From the NCBI RefSeq assembly GCF_004123145.1, contig NZ_SDKC01000001.1, positions 1,507,501-1,571,500 of the forward strand: a DNA stretch of 64,000 nt, in the 5' to 3' direction. Shown one piece after another: positions 26,571-35,738 of this stretch. Both the position numbers and the translations under genes were made by a program. The DNA is from Blautia faecicola (lineage in GTDB: Bacteria; Bacillota; Clostridia; Lachnospirales; Lachnospiraceae). Below the pieces are notes generated by a model that saw only the letters and a program-made list of their open reading frames with translations, searched no databases and was not told where the DNA came from. Each line of letters opens with the position of its first letter. Position 1 is the stretch's first letter.

Positions 26571-26849
26571 CTACTCATCCCAGCCTTCGTAGAATCGAAT
26601 ATTTACGGAGATGATGCGGACGATGTCTTCCGGGGTCAGGTCGAGGTCGGAGGGGTCGGAGATGCTGGGAAGGTTGGGTTCTTCTTCGTCCAGTTCTACG
26701 GTGATCCAGTTGTAGGCGGCTTCGTTGGCATTCTCGATGGCTTCGTCCAGAGTATCTCCGGTGGAGGTGCAGCATTCGAGATCCGGAAAGTAGCCGTTGT
26801 ATGTTCCGTCTTCATTTTTGCGGAAGACAGCAGGGTACATAAATTTCAT
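26571..26849 (-). CDS. HicB-family antitoxin-like protein without a visible HicA
   Basis: 92 residues from the ATG at 26849, chosen for its GGAG ribosome site; a longer frame to 26921 has none. The HicB partial RNase H-fold signature is clear: FRKNEDGTYNGYFPDLECCTSTGDTLDEAIENANEA. HicB normally neutralises the small RNase HicA encoded next to it. No HicA-like frame is present on either side, so this is an orphan or a related single-gene family. The C-terminus is acidic and has no DNA-binding domain. Confidence 0.8.
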   Translation of the reverse strand: MKFMYPAVFRKNEDGTYNGYFPDLECCTSTGDTLDEAIENANEAAYNWITVELDEEEPNLPSISDPSDLDLTPEDIVRIISVNIRFYEGWDE

Positions 26850-27012
26850 GGGTAAGACTCCTTTGTTTTTGATTCTGTGATTTAGAGCGTGTTTGAAACA
26901 GCGTTTCATAGTTTGCTCCAAACGTTTTTAAGTATACAACATCTTTTAATGATTGGCAAATAAATGCGGAAAATATAAATAAGAAAATCAGGTCCTTTTC
27001 AGAAAACAACAG

Positions 27013-27041
27013 TTGAGATGAAGGAAAATCAGAGATATAAT
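27013..27041 (+). promoter_or_regulatory. Putative promoter for the flavin reductase gene
   Basis: TTGAGA at 27013-27018, a 17-base spacer and TATAAT at 27036-27041, about 50 bases before the start codon. Confidence 0.7.
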
Positions 27042-27093
27042 AAAAGAACAGAATCTGTCAGAAAAGAGAACAAAAAAGCAGGAGGGTTTTAAC

Positions 27094-27657
27094 ATGAGGA
27101 AAAATTTAGGAGCAAAAGCATATACATATCCACAGCCGGTATTTATCCTGGCAGCTTACGGAGAGGACGGAACACCGAATGCAATGAATGCAGCCTGGGG
27201 CGGCATCAGCGATGACAAAGAACTGACCATGTGCATCAGTGCCAGCCATAAGACAACCGAAGATATCCTGGCAAGAAAAGCATTCACCGTAAGTATGGCA
27301 GATGCCGCTCATGTGGAAGCATGTGATTATGTGGGAATCGTTTCCGGAACCAAAGAGCCGGACAAATTCGCAAATGCAGGATTTCACGCAGTAAAATCAG
27401 AGTTCATAGATGCACCACTGATCGAAGAACTCCCGATTGCCGTAGAATGCAGACTGAAAAGCTACGACCCGGAAAGTTGCCGGATGGTGGGAGAAATCGT
27501 AAACATCAGTGTGGATGAGCGTGTACTGGACGAGAACGGTAAAGTGGATGTGGCAAAAGCTCAGCCAATTACGTTTGATCCGTTTAACAATACCTATGTG
27601 GTACTGGGGGCAACCGTTGGAAGAGCGTTTCATGATGGAATGAATCTGAAAAAATAA
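27094..27657 (+). CDS. Flavin reductase family protein (FMN-binding split barrel)
   Basis: 187 residues with an AGGAGG ribosome site. The fold signature runs from YTYPQPVFILAAYGEDGTPNAMNAAWGGI (positions 10-38) through LARKAFTVSMADAAHVEACDY. Members bind FMN and pass electrons from NAD(P)H or a ferredoxin to acceptors. The partner is unknown. It is a single-gene unit at the left border of the CRISPR island. Confidence 0.88.
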   Translation: MRKNLGAKAYTYPQPVFILAAYGEDGTPNAMNAAWGGISDDKELTMCISASHKTTEDILARKAFTVSMADAAHVEACDYVGIVSGTKEPDKFANAGFHAVKSEFIDAPLIEELPIAVECRLKSYDPESCRMVGEIVNISVDERVLDENGKVDVAKAQPITFDPFNNTYVVLGATVGRAFHDGMNLKK

Positions 27658-27658
27658 T

Positions 27659-27692
27659 GTAACTGTTCAGTGACTTCACAGTTAAGATTCGA
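27659..27692 (+). repeat. Remnant of the MITE-like repeat
   Basis: GTAACTGTTCAGTGACTTCACAGTTA matches the reversed end of the repeat seen at 13092 and 39366, with the rest missing. It begins two bases after the flavin reductase stop codon. Confidence 0.6.
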
Positions 27693-27765
27693 TGAAGAGT
27701 TATCTTCATGACAGAAATAAGAAGATGATTCTGGAAAGTATAAAGGAAATAAAATTTTAAGTGAA

Positions 27766-27804
27766 AGACTCGATGCTGGATTTTAGCAGTATCGAGTCTC
27801 TTTG
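27766..27804 (+). terminator. Terminator before the CRISPR-Cas operon
   Basis: AGACTCGAT and ATCGAGTCT form a perfect 9-bp stem, with CTG/CAG pairing further inside, followed by a weak CTTTGT tract. Confidence 0.6.
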
Positions 27805-27856
27805 TATGAAAATTGTGAAAATATAATAAAAAGAGGAAGAAAAGTGAAAATATTTG

Positions 27857-27885
27857 TTGCGAAATACACAATAACGGGATATAGT
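27857..27885 (+). promoter_or_regulatory. Putative promoter of the cas6-csm operon
   Basis: TTGCGA at 27857-27862, 17 bases, TATAGT at 27880-27885. It is 36 bases before the cas6 start and is the only promoter candidate I see before the tightly packed cas6-csm5 block. Confidence 0.5.
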
Positions 27886-27920
27886 ATAAGTAAAATTGTA
27901 TTTTGTAAATGGAGAAAGAT

Positions 27921-28667
27921 ATGTTAGCCAGACTGGAAATGAAATTAAAATGTGAGGAAGAGTTAAATTACCAGATGAGTTCGCTTTTTCATGGTGTTCT
28001 GATGGAACTTTTACCAAAAGAATATGCAGATTATTTGCATCTGTCGCAGTTGCATCCATATACACAACATTTGGAATATAAAGAAAAAAACTGGTATTGG
28101 GTTGTGTGTTGCCTGAATAAAGAAACAACGAAAACGATAATTCAGGATACGTTGTGGAACACAGAAAAAATTGAAATCAAAAAAAGAGATATGGAGATTT
28201 TTATTGGACAGAAAAAGTATGATGAAGTTTCATATCGGGAATTAATGGAAGAATTTTATGAAAAAGATGCAAATCGTTATATACAGCTTCATTTTATTTC
28301 TCCTACAGCGTTCAAGCAACAGGGAAAATATGTTTTTTACCCGGATCTGCGTTGCATTTTTCAGAGTTTGATGAATAAATATGATGTCGCAGTTCAGGAA
28401 GAAACGATGTTGGATAGAGATACATTGGACCAGTTATGTGATGCGGCGCAGGTGATCCGGTATGATCTGAAAAGTACAAGCTTTCCCATGGAGGGGATAA
28501 AGATTCCGGCTTTTATCGGAAAGATTACAATTAAAATGAACGGAACACAAACGATGGTGAATTTTGCCAACATGCTTTTCCGATTTGGAGAATATGCAGG
28601 AGTTGGAATTAAAACAGCCATTGGAATGGGGTATATAAAAATGACAGAAGAAAGGGGAAGAAAATGA
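27921..28667 (+). CDS. cas6: CRISPR-associated endoribonuclease Cas6
   Basis: 248 residues from the ATG at 27921, preferred over 27909 because a GGAG lies 6 bases upstream of it. Cas6 cuts the precursor CRISPR RNA within each repeat, leaving an 8-base 5' handle. Two ferredoxin-like folds are suggested, and the C-terminal glycine-rich loop FGEYAGVGIKTAIGMGY is the family hallmark. A candidate catalytic His lies in the first half (SSLFHGVL). The gene overlaps csm1 by 4 bases. Base composition here is visibly more A/T-rich than in flanking housekeeping genes. Confidence 0.93.
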   Translation: MLARLEMKLKCEEELNYQMSSLFHGVLMELLPKEYADYLHLSQLHPYTQHLEYKEKNWYWVVCCLNKETTKTIIQDTLWNTEKIEIKKRDMEIFIGQKKYDEVSYRELMEEFYEKDANRYIQLHFISPTAFKQQGKYVFYPDLRCIFQSLMNKYDVAVQEETMLDRDTLDQLCDAAQVIRYDLKSTSFPMEGIKIPAFIGKITIKMNGTQTMVNFANMLFRFGEYAGVGIKTAIGMGYIKMTEERGRK

Positions 28668-30973
28668 TTACAGACAGGCAGATAAAATTAATCATCGGAA
28701 GTCTATTACATGATATCGGAAAAGTTGTATACAGAAGTGGCGATGGAAGAAATCACAGTCAGAGTGGATACGAATATCTGAAACAAGAGACAGATATGCA
28801 GGATACAGAGGTGTTGGATTGTATAAGATTTCATCATGGAAATCATCTGAAAAATGCGAATATTGAGTCAGATGCGTGTGCATATGTTACCTATTATGCG
28901 GACAACGTAGCAGCTTTCACAGATCGCAGAGAAGCAGAGAATGGAGAATACGGATTTGACAAGATGGTTCCACTTGCCAGTGTGTTTAATATTTTGAACG
29001 GAAATCATGGGAACAGTCATTACGCGATGAATGTTTTAGATCCCCGAAATGGAATTAACTATCCGACACAGGATCCTGTTGTCATGAATGAAACATTTTA
29101 CCGACAGGTAATACAAAATATAACGGACAATCTGAAGGGGATTTCCTGGGATGAAGAATATATCAATTCTTTGTTGTCAGTATTGGAGGCGAATTTAAGT
29201 TATATTCCTTCTTCCACGGCTAAAAAAGAACTGACAGACATTTCCTTATACGATCATGTAAAAATGACAGCAGCGATTGCTTCCTGTGTGGAACAGTATC
29301 TGGAAGAACATCAGGAAAAAGATTATAAAAAATGGCTGTTTACGGAGGCACAGGAGTCTTACAAAAAAGAAATGTTTCTTTTGTATTCTATGGATATTTC
29401 GGGAATTCAAAATTTTATTTATACTGTGGGAGAAAAAGGTGCGTTGAAAGGGCTGCGTGCAAGAAGTTTTTATCTGGAAATTATGATGGAACATATGGTA
29501 GACGAGTTACTGGAAAAACTGTCTCTTTCCAGAGCCAATCTGATATACACAGGTGGCGGTCACTGTTATATGTTACTTTCCAACACACAAAAGACACGTA
29601 ATGTGATGGAACAGTATGAAAAAGATACGAACCAGTGGTTGATGGAGCATTTTGATACGGCTCTTTATGTGGCGTGTGGATATGCAACGGCAACCGCGAA
29701 CGCATTGCGAAATGTTCCGGACGGCAGCTATTCTGAGTTGTATTTACAGATATCGAAAATGATTTCTATGAAGAAATCGCACAGATATACAGAGGATATG
29801 ATTTGTTCCCTGAACAGAAAACAAAAAGAAGGAGAACGTGAGTGTAAAGTATGCAGGAGAGTTGCAAAACTTGTAGATGATAAATGCAGTATCTGCAATG
29901 CGCTGGAAAAAATGTCAGGCGGTATTTTGGAGGAAAAATATTTTACGGTATTATGTGAGCAAATACCGGATGCACTACCGCTTCCCGGAGAGAAATATCT
30001 GGCAGCGGATACAGAAAGCAGACTTTTAAAACATATGAATCAGGATATTTATGTCCGGGCATATACGAAAAATGGTATATATACAGGAAAACATGTCACT
30101 ACAAAACTCTGGGTTGGTGATTATACCACAAAAAATACGTTTGCGGAATTTGCAAAACAGGCAGAAGGAGTAAAGCGAATCGCTGTTTTGCGGGCAGATG
30201 TAGATAACCTGGGAACGACATTTGTATACGGATTCCAGAGAGAAAACGGGGACGACCGTTATGTGACACTTTCCAGAACAGCTACGTTGTCGAGACAGTT
30301 ATCGCTCTTTTTCAAATGCTATATCAATCAGATTCTGAAAAATGGGGAGCCGGGTATTTTCGGCAGAGAAACAGGCAGAAATGTTACGATTGTGTACTCC
30401 GGCGGTGATGATGTTTTCCTGGTGGGAGCCTGGAATGACGTAATCGCTGCGTTCATGGATCTGAGGGAAGCACTGGAACGTTTTACACAGGGTACACTGC
30501 ATATTTCAGGTGGAATTGGTATTTATCATGAAAAGTATCCGTTGAATGTTATGGCTAAAGAAGTGGAAGAACTGGAAACGGCGGCGAAAGAAGTAGCTGG
30601 AAAGAATGCGGTCACCGTTTTTGATGATACACAGGCATACTCCTGGAAAGAATTCCTGCAGAGTGTAGCAGATGAGAAAATCAGGGTATTGGACAACTAT
30701 TTTAAACAGACAGATGAGCATGGGATGGCGTTTTTGTATCATCTGATGGAACTGTTAAGGCGGGACAGTGAAAAGATTAATTTTGCCAGGTATGTGTATT
30801 TGCTTTCAAGAATGGAGCCGGATGAGAACGAACCATTACAGAGAAAAGCATATCGGGAATTCTCAAAGAAAATGTATGAATGGAGTAAGAACTCCAAAGA
30901 TCGAAGAGAGCTGATTACAGCGATTTATCTGTATGTTTATCTGCATCGGAAAGAGAAGGAGGAAGAAGAATGA
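28664..30973 (+). CDS. cas10: Type III-A Cas10 subunit Csm1
   Basis: 769 residues. It is the large subunit of the Csm complex: target RNA binding switches on DNA cleavage by the HD domain and cyclic oligoadenylate synthesis by the palm domain. The HD motif is LLHDIGKVVYRS (H16, D17). A zinc ribbon is formed by C394, C397, C408 and C411 (CKVC...CSIC). The palm cyclase motif is YSGGDDVFLVG with GGDD at residues 580-583. Both activities therefore look intact. It overlaps cas6 and csm2 by 4 bases each. Confidence 0.97.
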   Translation: MITDRQIKLIIGSLLHDIGKVVYRSGDGRNHSQSGYEYLKQETDMQDTEVLDCIRFHHGNHLKNANIESDACAYVTYYADNVAAFTDRREAENGEYGFDKMVPLASVFNILNGNHGNSHYAMNVLDPRNGINYPTQDPVVMNETFYRQVIQNITDNLKGISWDEEYINSLLSVLEANLSYIPSSTAKKELTDISLYDHVKMTAAIASCVEQYLEEHQEKDYKKWLFTEAQESYKKEMFLLYSMDISGIQNFIYTVGEKGALKGLRARSFYLEIMMEHMVDELLEKLSLSRANLIYTGGGHCYMLLSNTQKTRNVMEQYEKDTNQWLMEHFDTALYVACGYATATANALRNVPDGSYSELYLQISKMISMKKSHRYTEDMICSLNRKQKEGERECKVCRRVAKLVDDKCSICNALEKMSGGILEEKYFTVLCEQIPDALPLPGEKYLAADTESRLLKHMNQDIYVRAYTKNGIYTGKHVTTKLWVGDYTTKNTFAEFAKQAEGVKRIAVLRADVDNLGTTFVYGFQRENGDDRYVTLSRTATLSRQLSLFFKCYINQILKNGEPGIFGRETGRNVTIVYSGGDDVFLVGAWNDVIAAFMDLREALERFTQGTLHISGGIGIYHEKYPLNVMAKEVEELETAAKEVAGKNAVTVFDDTQAYSWKEFLQSVADEKIRVLDNYFKQTDEHGMAFLYHLMELLRRDSEKINFARYVYLLSRMEPDENEPLQRKAYREFSKKMYEWSKNSKDRRELITAIYLYVYLHRKEKEEEE

Positions 30974-31359
30974 AACTGACAGAGGAAAACTATGTAGAAA
31001 TTGCAGAACAGGTGATAAAAAAACTTCATGAGGAGAAAAATCAGAAAGGTCAGCCAATAGGAATCGTAACGACCTCTAAGATCAGAAATCTGTTATCTAT
31101 GACAGCAAACATATACAATGATGTTGTAAATACAAAGAGTGAACATCTTTCCAATGAGGTAATAGGACGTATTAATTATCTGAAACTGAGATTTGTATAT
31201 GAGGCAGGACGGGAACAGAAAGTAAAACGTCTGGTAGAAACAGCACAGATCTTACAATGTCTGGATGCGATTAAGGGCAGTCGGTCACAGTATATTTTAT
31301 TCAGCAGGTATATGGAAGCATTGGTAGCATATAGAAAATTTTACGAAAAAGATGAATAG
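30970..31359 (+). CDS. csm2: Type III-A small subunit Csm2
   Basis: 129 residues, mostly helical. Csm2 forms the inner filament of the complex along the crRNA-target duplex. The region GIVTTSKIRNLLSMTANIYNDV and the C-terminal QYILFSRYMEALVAYRKFY are typical. The start overlaps the csm1 stop. Confidence 0.92.
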   Translation: MKLTEENYVEIAEQVIKKLHEEKNQKGQPIGIVTTSKIRNLLSMTANIYNDVVNTKSEHLSNEVIGRINYLKLRFVYEAGREQKVKRLVETAQILQCLDAIKGSRSQYILFSRYMEALVAYRKFYEKDE

Positions 31360-31371
31360 GGGGATATGAAC

Positions 31372-32028
31372 ATGTTTGCAAAGATAGAAATCAGCGGAAA
31401 ATTAGAAGTAGTTACTGGATTACATATTGGCGGTTCCAGTGCATTTTCAGCAATTGGAGCCGTAGACTCACCGGTTATCAGAGACAGCAGAACGAACATG
31501 CCGATGATACCGGGAAGCAGTCTGAAAGGGAAAATGCGGACATTACTTGCGAAAAGATATAATCAAACCGTGGCGGCTGCTCCGGATGATGATGCAGACT
31601 GTCTGACAGAACTTTTTGGAAGTGCGAAAAAGGGAAAAGTGAAAACCAGCAGGATTTTATTTTCAGATATGTTTTTAGATAATAAAGAAGAACTGAAACT
31701 GGCAGGTGTAGAGGATCCGGTAGAGATTAAATTTGAAAACAGTATTAAAAGAACGACAGCGGTAGCGAATCCAAGACAGATTGAACGGGTGGTTCGAGGT
31801 GCACAGTTTCCATTACAGCTGATTTATGAAATGAAAGACGAGGAAACCCTGTATAAAGATCTTGAAATCCTGAAAGAGGGATTTCGACTGTTGCAGTACG
31901 ATTATCTTGGCGGAAGCGGATCAAGAGGATACGGAAGAGTGAAAATTACGGATCTGCATCTGGATACAGTAATCGGTGAGATTCCGGATGAAGTCATGAG
32001 AAAATGCGAGCAGATTATGGAAAGCTAA
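31372..32028 (+). CDS. csm3: Type III-A backbone RNase Csm3
   Basis: 218 residues from the ATG at 31372, which has a GGGGG 8 bases upstream and matches the family start; an ATG at 31366 is too close. Csm3 copies line the crRNA and cut target RNA every six bases. The RAMP features are TGLHIGGSSAFSAIGAVDS with the catalytic Asp32 (equivalent to Asp33 of Streptococcus Csm3), PGSSLKGKMRTLLAK, and the glycine-rich LGGSGSRGYGRVKI near the C-terminus. Confidence 0.97.
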   Translation: MFAKIEISGKLEVVTGLHIGGSSAFSAIGAVDSPVIRDSRTNMPMIPGSSLKGKMRTLLAKRYNQTVAAAPDDDADCLTELFGSAKKGKVKTSRILFSDMFLDNKEELKLAGVEDPVEIKFENSIKRTTAVANPRQIERVVRGAQFPLQLIYEMKDEETLYKDLEILKEGFRLLQYDYLGGSGSRGYGRVKITDLHLDTVIGEIPDEVMRKCEQIMES

Positions 32029-32038
32029 AGGAGCGTAT

Positions 32039-32947
32039 ATGGAATATTCAATCTATAAATTAGATTTTCAGACAGGAGTTCATTTTGGAACCGGAATGCT
32101 GAATGAAAGCGCATACACGTTTCAGGCAGATCAGTTGTTTTCCGCAATGTTTATTGAAGCATTGAAGATGCAGAAAGAAAAAGAGTTCCTTGATATGACC
32201 AAGCGAGGAAACCTGCTCTTTTCAGATGCCTTTCCATATATCGGACAGCAGTATATGGTTCCGAAACCAATGATTTATATAGAACCTCAGAAAAAAGGGC
32301 AGTCAGAACAGAAAAAAGCATATAAAAAATTAAAATTTCTTCCGATAGAGCAGTTGGAAAATTTTATGAATGGAACGATGGATGTTTCTGTAAATCCTTT
32401 AAAAGAGTATGGATCCTTTCAACAGCAGACAATGGCGCGGGTAAGAACGGAGGAAGATACTTTGCCGTTTCGGGTAGGAACGTATTTTTATAATCAGGAT
32501 TGTGGATTATATGTTATTCTTGGCTATACAGAAAAAGAAGAGAAATATCTTGCGGAGGAACTGTTAGAATCGCTGGCTTATACCGGCATCGGAGGGAAAA
32601 AATCAACAGGACTCGGAAAGTATATTCTGCGACCGGTAAAACTTCTGGAAGCACTGGAACGACATCTGAAAAAAGATGCAGACAGAAATATTTTACTCTC
32701 CGTTGGACTTCCACAGGATAAAGAACTGGAAAATGCGCTGGAGGGCGCTTCATATCAGCTGATAAAACGATCCGGTTTTGTATCCTCAGATACCTATGCG
32801 GAGGAACTGAGAAAGAAAAAAGATTTATATGTGTTTGCAGCCGGGTCATGCTTTGAACATCGGTTTGAGGGAGATATCTATGATGTTTCAGAAAAGGGAA
32901 GTCATCCGGTATATCGTTATGCAAAGCCACTCTTTATGGGGGTGTAG
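32039..32947 (+). CDS. csm4: Type III-A RAMP protein Csm4
   Basis: 302 residues. Csm4 caps the 5' end of the crRNA and contacts Csm1. It begins YSIYKLDFQTGVHFGTGML and holds a glycine-rich RAMP loop ALAYTGIGGKKSTGLGKY-like stretch (SLAYTGIGGKKSTGLGKY) near residue 190. It sits between csm3 and csm5 with gaps of 10 and 2 bases. Confidence 0.94.
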   Translation: MEYSIYKLDFQTGVHFGTGMLNESAYTFQADQLFSAMFIEALKMQKEKEFLDMTKRGNLLFSDAFPYIGQQYMVPKPMIYIEPQKKGQSEQKKAYKKLKFLPIEQLENFMNGTMDVSVNPLKEYGSFQQQTMARVRTEEDTLPFRVGTYFYNQDCGLYVILGYTEKEEKYLAEELLESLAYTGIGGKKSTGLGKYILRPVKLLEALERHLKKDADRNILLSVGLPQDKELENALEGASYQLIKRSGFVSSDTYAEELRKKKDLYVFAAGSCFEHRFEGDIYDVSEKGSHPVYRYAKPLFMGV

Positions 32948-32949
32948 GT

Positions 32950-34071
32950 ATGAAGGAATATTTAAAAACATACAGGATAAAAATTACGGCATTATCCCCG
33001 ATTCATATAGGGTCGGGAGAAAAAATAAGCAAAAAAGAATATATTTATCTGCCACGCAATCATCATGTGCTGATTCCGGATATTGAAAAAATGTATGGGG
33101 ATTTGCAGAGAAAAGGTCTTGGAAAAGCGTATATGGAATATCTGTTATCGAATGGCAGCAGAGGACCTGCACTGGGACAGTGGTTAAAGCAATCACAGGT
33201 GCCTGTGTCACAATATACTGCGTGGAAAAAATATGAGATGGATGCAGGCGAGGCATTTGTTTCGCAGGCGGCACGTCCGAAAGAGATCGATGCTTTTGTC
33301 AAGGATTCGTATGGAATGCCGTATATTCCGGGAAGCAGCATAAAAGGAATGATCCGGACAGCTCTCATCGCCTGGGAGATAAGAAAAGATCCGGAAAAAT
33401 ATACAGCAATCAGAGAGAAAATTGCAGCAAGTTCCAGAGTGCGGGCGAACAGAAAGATGTGTCTTTCCAAAGAGACAAACGCATTGGAGCAGCAGATATT
33501 TTACACATTGAACAGAGATCAGAAAAAAAGATCAAGTGCAGTGAATGATAATCTAGCTGGCTTACGTGTGGGAGACAGTTATCCGATTCCGGTAGAACAA
33601 TTGACATTAAGTCAGAAAATCGATTATACTCTGGATGGACAGGAAAAACCGTTACCACTTTTGAGAGAAACACTGAAACCAGGAACGGAGATAGAAGCTG
33701 ATATTACAATTGATACAACGCTTTGCCCGTACACGATGGAAGATATCATGAAAGCACTGAATCTTTTTCAGAAAATCTGTTACAAATATTTTTATTCCAG
33801 ATTCCGCAGGGGTACTGAAAAAACGGGCATTATCTGGCTGGGTGGAGGCTGTGGTTTCCTTTCCAAGACGATTCTATATCCGCTATATGGCAGTCAGGCG
33901 GTCAGAATTATCGATAATATTTATAAAAACACATTGGGCAGTTCCTATAGGATGCATAAACATGCAAAGGATATCGGCCTGAAAATAGCACCTCATGTAT
34001 GTAAATGTACAAAATATGAGGGAAAATTATATGATATGGGTATGGGATATATGACATACCGACCAATCTAA
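32950..34071 (+). CDS. csm5: Type III-A RAMP protein Csm5
   Basis: 373 residues. Csm5 binds the 3' side of the crRNA in the complex and helps recruit trimming nucleases. Motifs are ITALSPIHIGSGEKISKKEY at the N-terminus and the RAMP motif PYIPGSSIKGMIRTALI near residue 125. It is the last gene before the CRISPR leader; I see no strong terminator between its stop and the array. Confidence 0.95.
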   Translation: MKEYLKTYRIKITALSPIHIGSGEKISKKEYIYLPRNHHVLIPDIEKMYGDLQRKGLGKAYMEYLLSNGSRGPALGQWLKQSQVPVSQYTAWKKYEMDAGEAFVSQAARPKEIDAFVKDSYGMPYIPGSSIKGMIRTALIAWEIRKDPEKYTAIREKIAASSRVRANRKMCLSKETNALEQQIFYTLNRDQKKRSSAVNDNLAGLRVGDSYPIPVEQLTLSQKIDYTLDGQEKPLPLLRETLKPGTEIEADITIDTTLCPYTMEDIMKALNLFQKICYKYFYSRFRRGTEKTGIIWLGGGCGFLSKTILYPLYGSQAVRIIDNIYKNTLGSSYRMHKHAKDIGLKIAPHVCKCTKYEGKLYDMGMGYMTYRPI

Positions 34072-34213
34072 AACTCTGTTTTGCCCCGCAGCCCATAAAA
34101 TAAGGGATTTTGAAAAAAATTTGTATCTTTTTGGAAAGATTCCGCAAACGAATCCGGTTTCCTCCGCAAACCCGTCTGGAAACCACGAGATTCAGGGGGC
34201 TGCGAGAGGCAGG
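34072..34213 (+). promoter_or_regulatory. Putative CRISPR leader
   Basis: 142 bases between csm5 and the first repeat. The array's perfect repeats are at this end and its decayed repeats at the other, which places the leader here. Visible features are an A/T-rich stretch (34115-34135), two copies of CCGCAAAC (34143-34150 region and 21 bases on), and CGCAGCCC near the start matched by GGGCTGCG just before the first repeat, an 8-bp inverted pair bracketing the leader. A clear -35/-10 pair is not obvious. Confidence 0.6.
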
Positions 34214-35706
34214 GTAGATAAAGAAGAACCCCGTGGAGGGGACGAAAACCGAATTCATCCGTAATCTATAGCCTTCTTTTCTCGTAGATAAAGAAGAACC
34301 CCGTGGAGGGGACGAAAACGATTGTTTCATTCAATTCCTTACATTTATTAGCATATGTAGATAAAGAAGAACCCCGTGGAGGGGACGAAAACTGTCCAGG
34401 ATATCAAAACATTAGTTCGTAGCGATTCTAGTAGATAAAGAAGAACCCCGTGGAGGGGACGAAAACGAGTTTAGAGTTATTCCAGGAAGCGAGTACACGC
34501 AATGTAGATAAAGAAGAACCCCGTGGAGGGGACGAAAACACTTTTTGTTTTGCCCTAACGTAATCGGTTCGAGCGTAGTAGATAAAGAAGAACCCCGTGG
34601 AGGGGACGAAAACATTTATCCTCGTTATCTTTAAGGTTGCCAATCTGTTGTAGATAAAGAAGAACCCCGTGGAGGGGACGAAAACTGCTCTGCTACGCTT
34701 TTCGTGTCTGTATACTCTTATGTAGTAGATAAAGAAGAACCCCGTGGAGGGGACGAAAACGGCTTTTATTCTTTTTTCAAGGTACAGTTGTTATAGGGTA
34801 GATAAAGAAGAACCCCGTGGAGGGGACGAAAACACAATATCCATACTTTCATTGTTTTTCAGTGCAACGTAGATAAAGAAGAACCCCGTGGAGGGGACGA
34901 AAACGCCTGGTCACGCTCAGACAGGGATGTAATTTCTGAAAGAGGGTAGATAAAGAAGAACCCCGTGGAGGGGACGAAAACGGAAAGAGGGAATGTTGAA
35001 AAGTTTCAGTCCGTTCACGTAGATAAAGAAGAACCCCGTGGAGGGGACGAAAACACCACACCAGCCAAGCGAAAGAAGATATAAATTTGTGTAGATAAAG
35101 AAGAACCCCGTGGAGGGGACGAAAACTCTTACCTACCCTAGCCTTAGGATAACGCATATCCGCCGTAGATAAAGAAGAACCCCGTGGAGGGGACGAAAAC
35201 GATCCGGAAAGATTTTCTACACGCTCAATTGTTTCAGTAGATAAAGAAGAACCCCGTGGAGGGGACGAAAACTTTACAGAGTTGTGATAATGTCCATCAT
35301 TGTGAACTTGTAGATAAAGAAGAACCCCGTGGAGGGGACGAAAACATTTTCTTTTAACATTGCCACGCCTCCCGTTATTGCGTAGATAGATAAGAACCCC
35401 GTGAAGGGGACGAAAACCAAGCAATGTCCGCCAGAGGAATACATTCGGATAATGTAGATAGATAAGAACCCCGTAGAGGGGACGAAAACCCAGTCAATGA
35501 TGAAATTAATCCATCTTTTCCGATATCATGTAGATAAATGAGAACCCCGCAGAGGGGACAAAAAATTTTCTGCCTTTCGGCTGTTTCTTTCTCTTTACAG
35601 TAGATAAAAAAGAGCCTCATAGAGGGGACGAAAACGGATGTGTAGGTTCATCCTCCATAGCGTCCAGAGTGTAGATAAAGAAAAACCCCGTGGAGGGGAC
35701 GGAAAC
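34214..35706 (+). CRISPR. CRISPR array, 21 repeats of 36 bases and 20 spacers
   Basis: The repeat starts GTAGATAAAGAAGAACCCCG and ends TGGAGGGGACGAAAAC. Repeats 1-16 (34214 to 35345) are identical. Repeats 17-21 (from 35382, 35454, 35530, 35600 and 35671) carry one to several changes. Spacers are 34 to 41 bases. The CCCC/GGGG mini-hairpin precedes ACGAAAAC, which would be the 8-base 5' crRNA handle typical of type III-A systems. This, the repeat decay and cas gene order all give plus-strand transcription from the csm5 side. Confidence 0.98.
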
Positions 35707-35738
35707 AGTAAGTTATATTTGAAAGAGGTGAAACAGTA

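Noticed and set aside
34412-35620. Several minus-strand frames of 60-190 codons with repeated SSPPRGSSLST-like peptides
   Set aside because: They are translations of the CRISPR repeats on the reverse strand; the peptide periodicity is the 36-base repeat plus spacer.
34250-35670. Spacers matching other parts of this window (self-targeting)
   Set aside because: No spacer was recognised elsewhere in the window by eye. A proper search against phage, plasmid and the whole genome is needed to say what they target.
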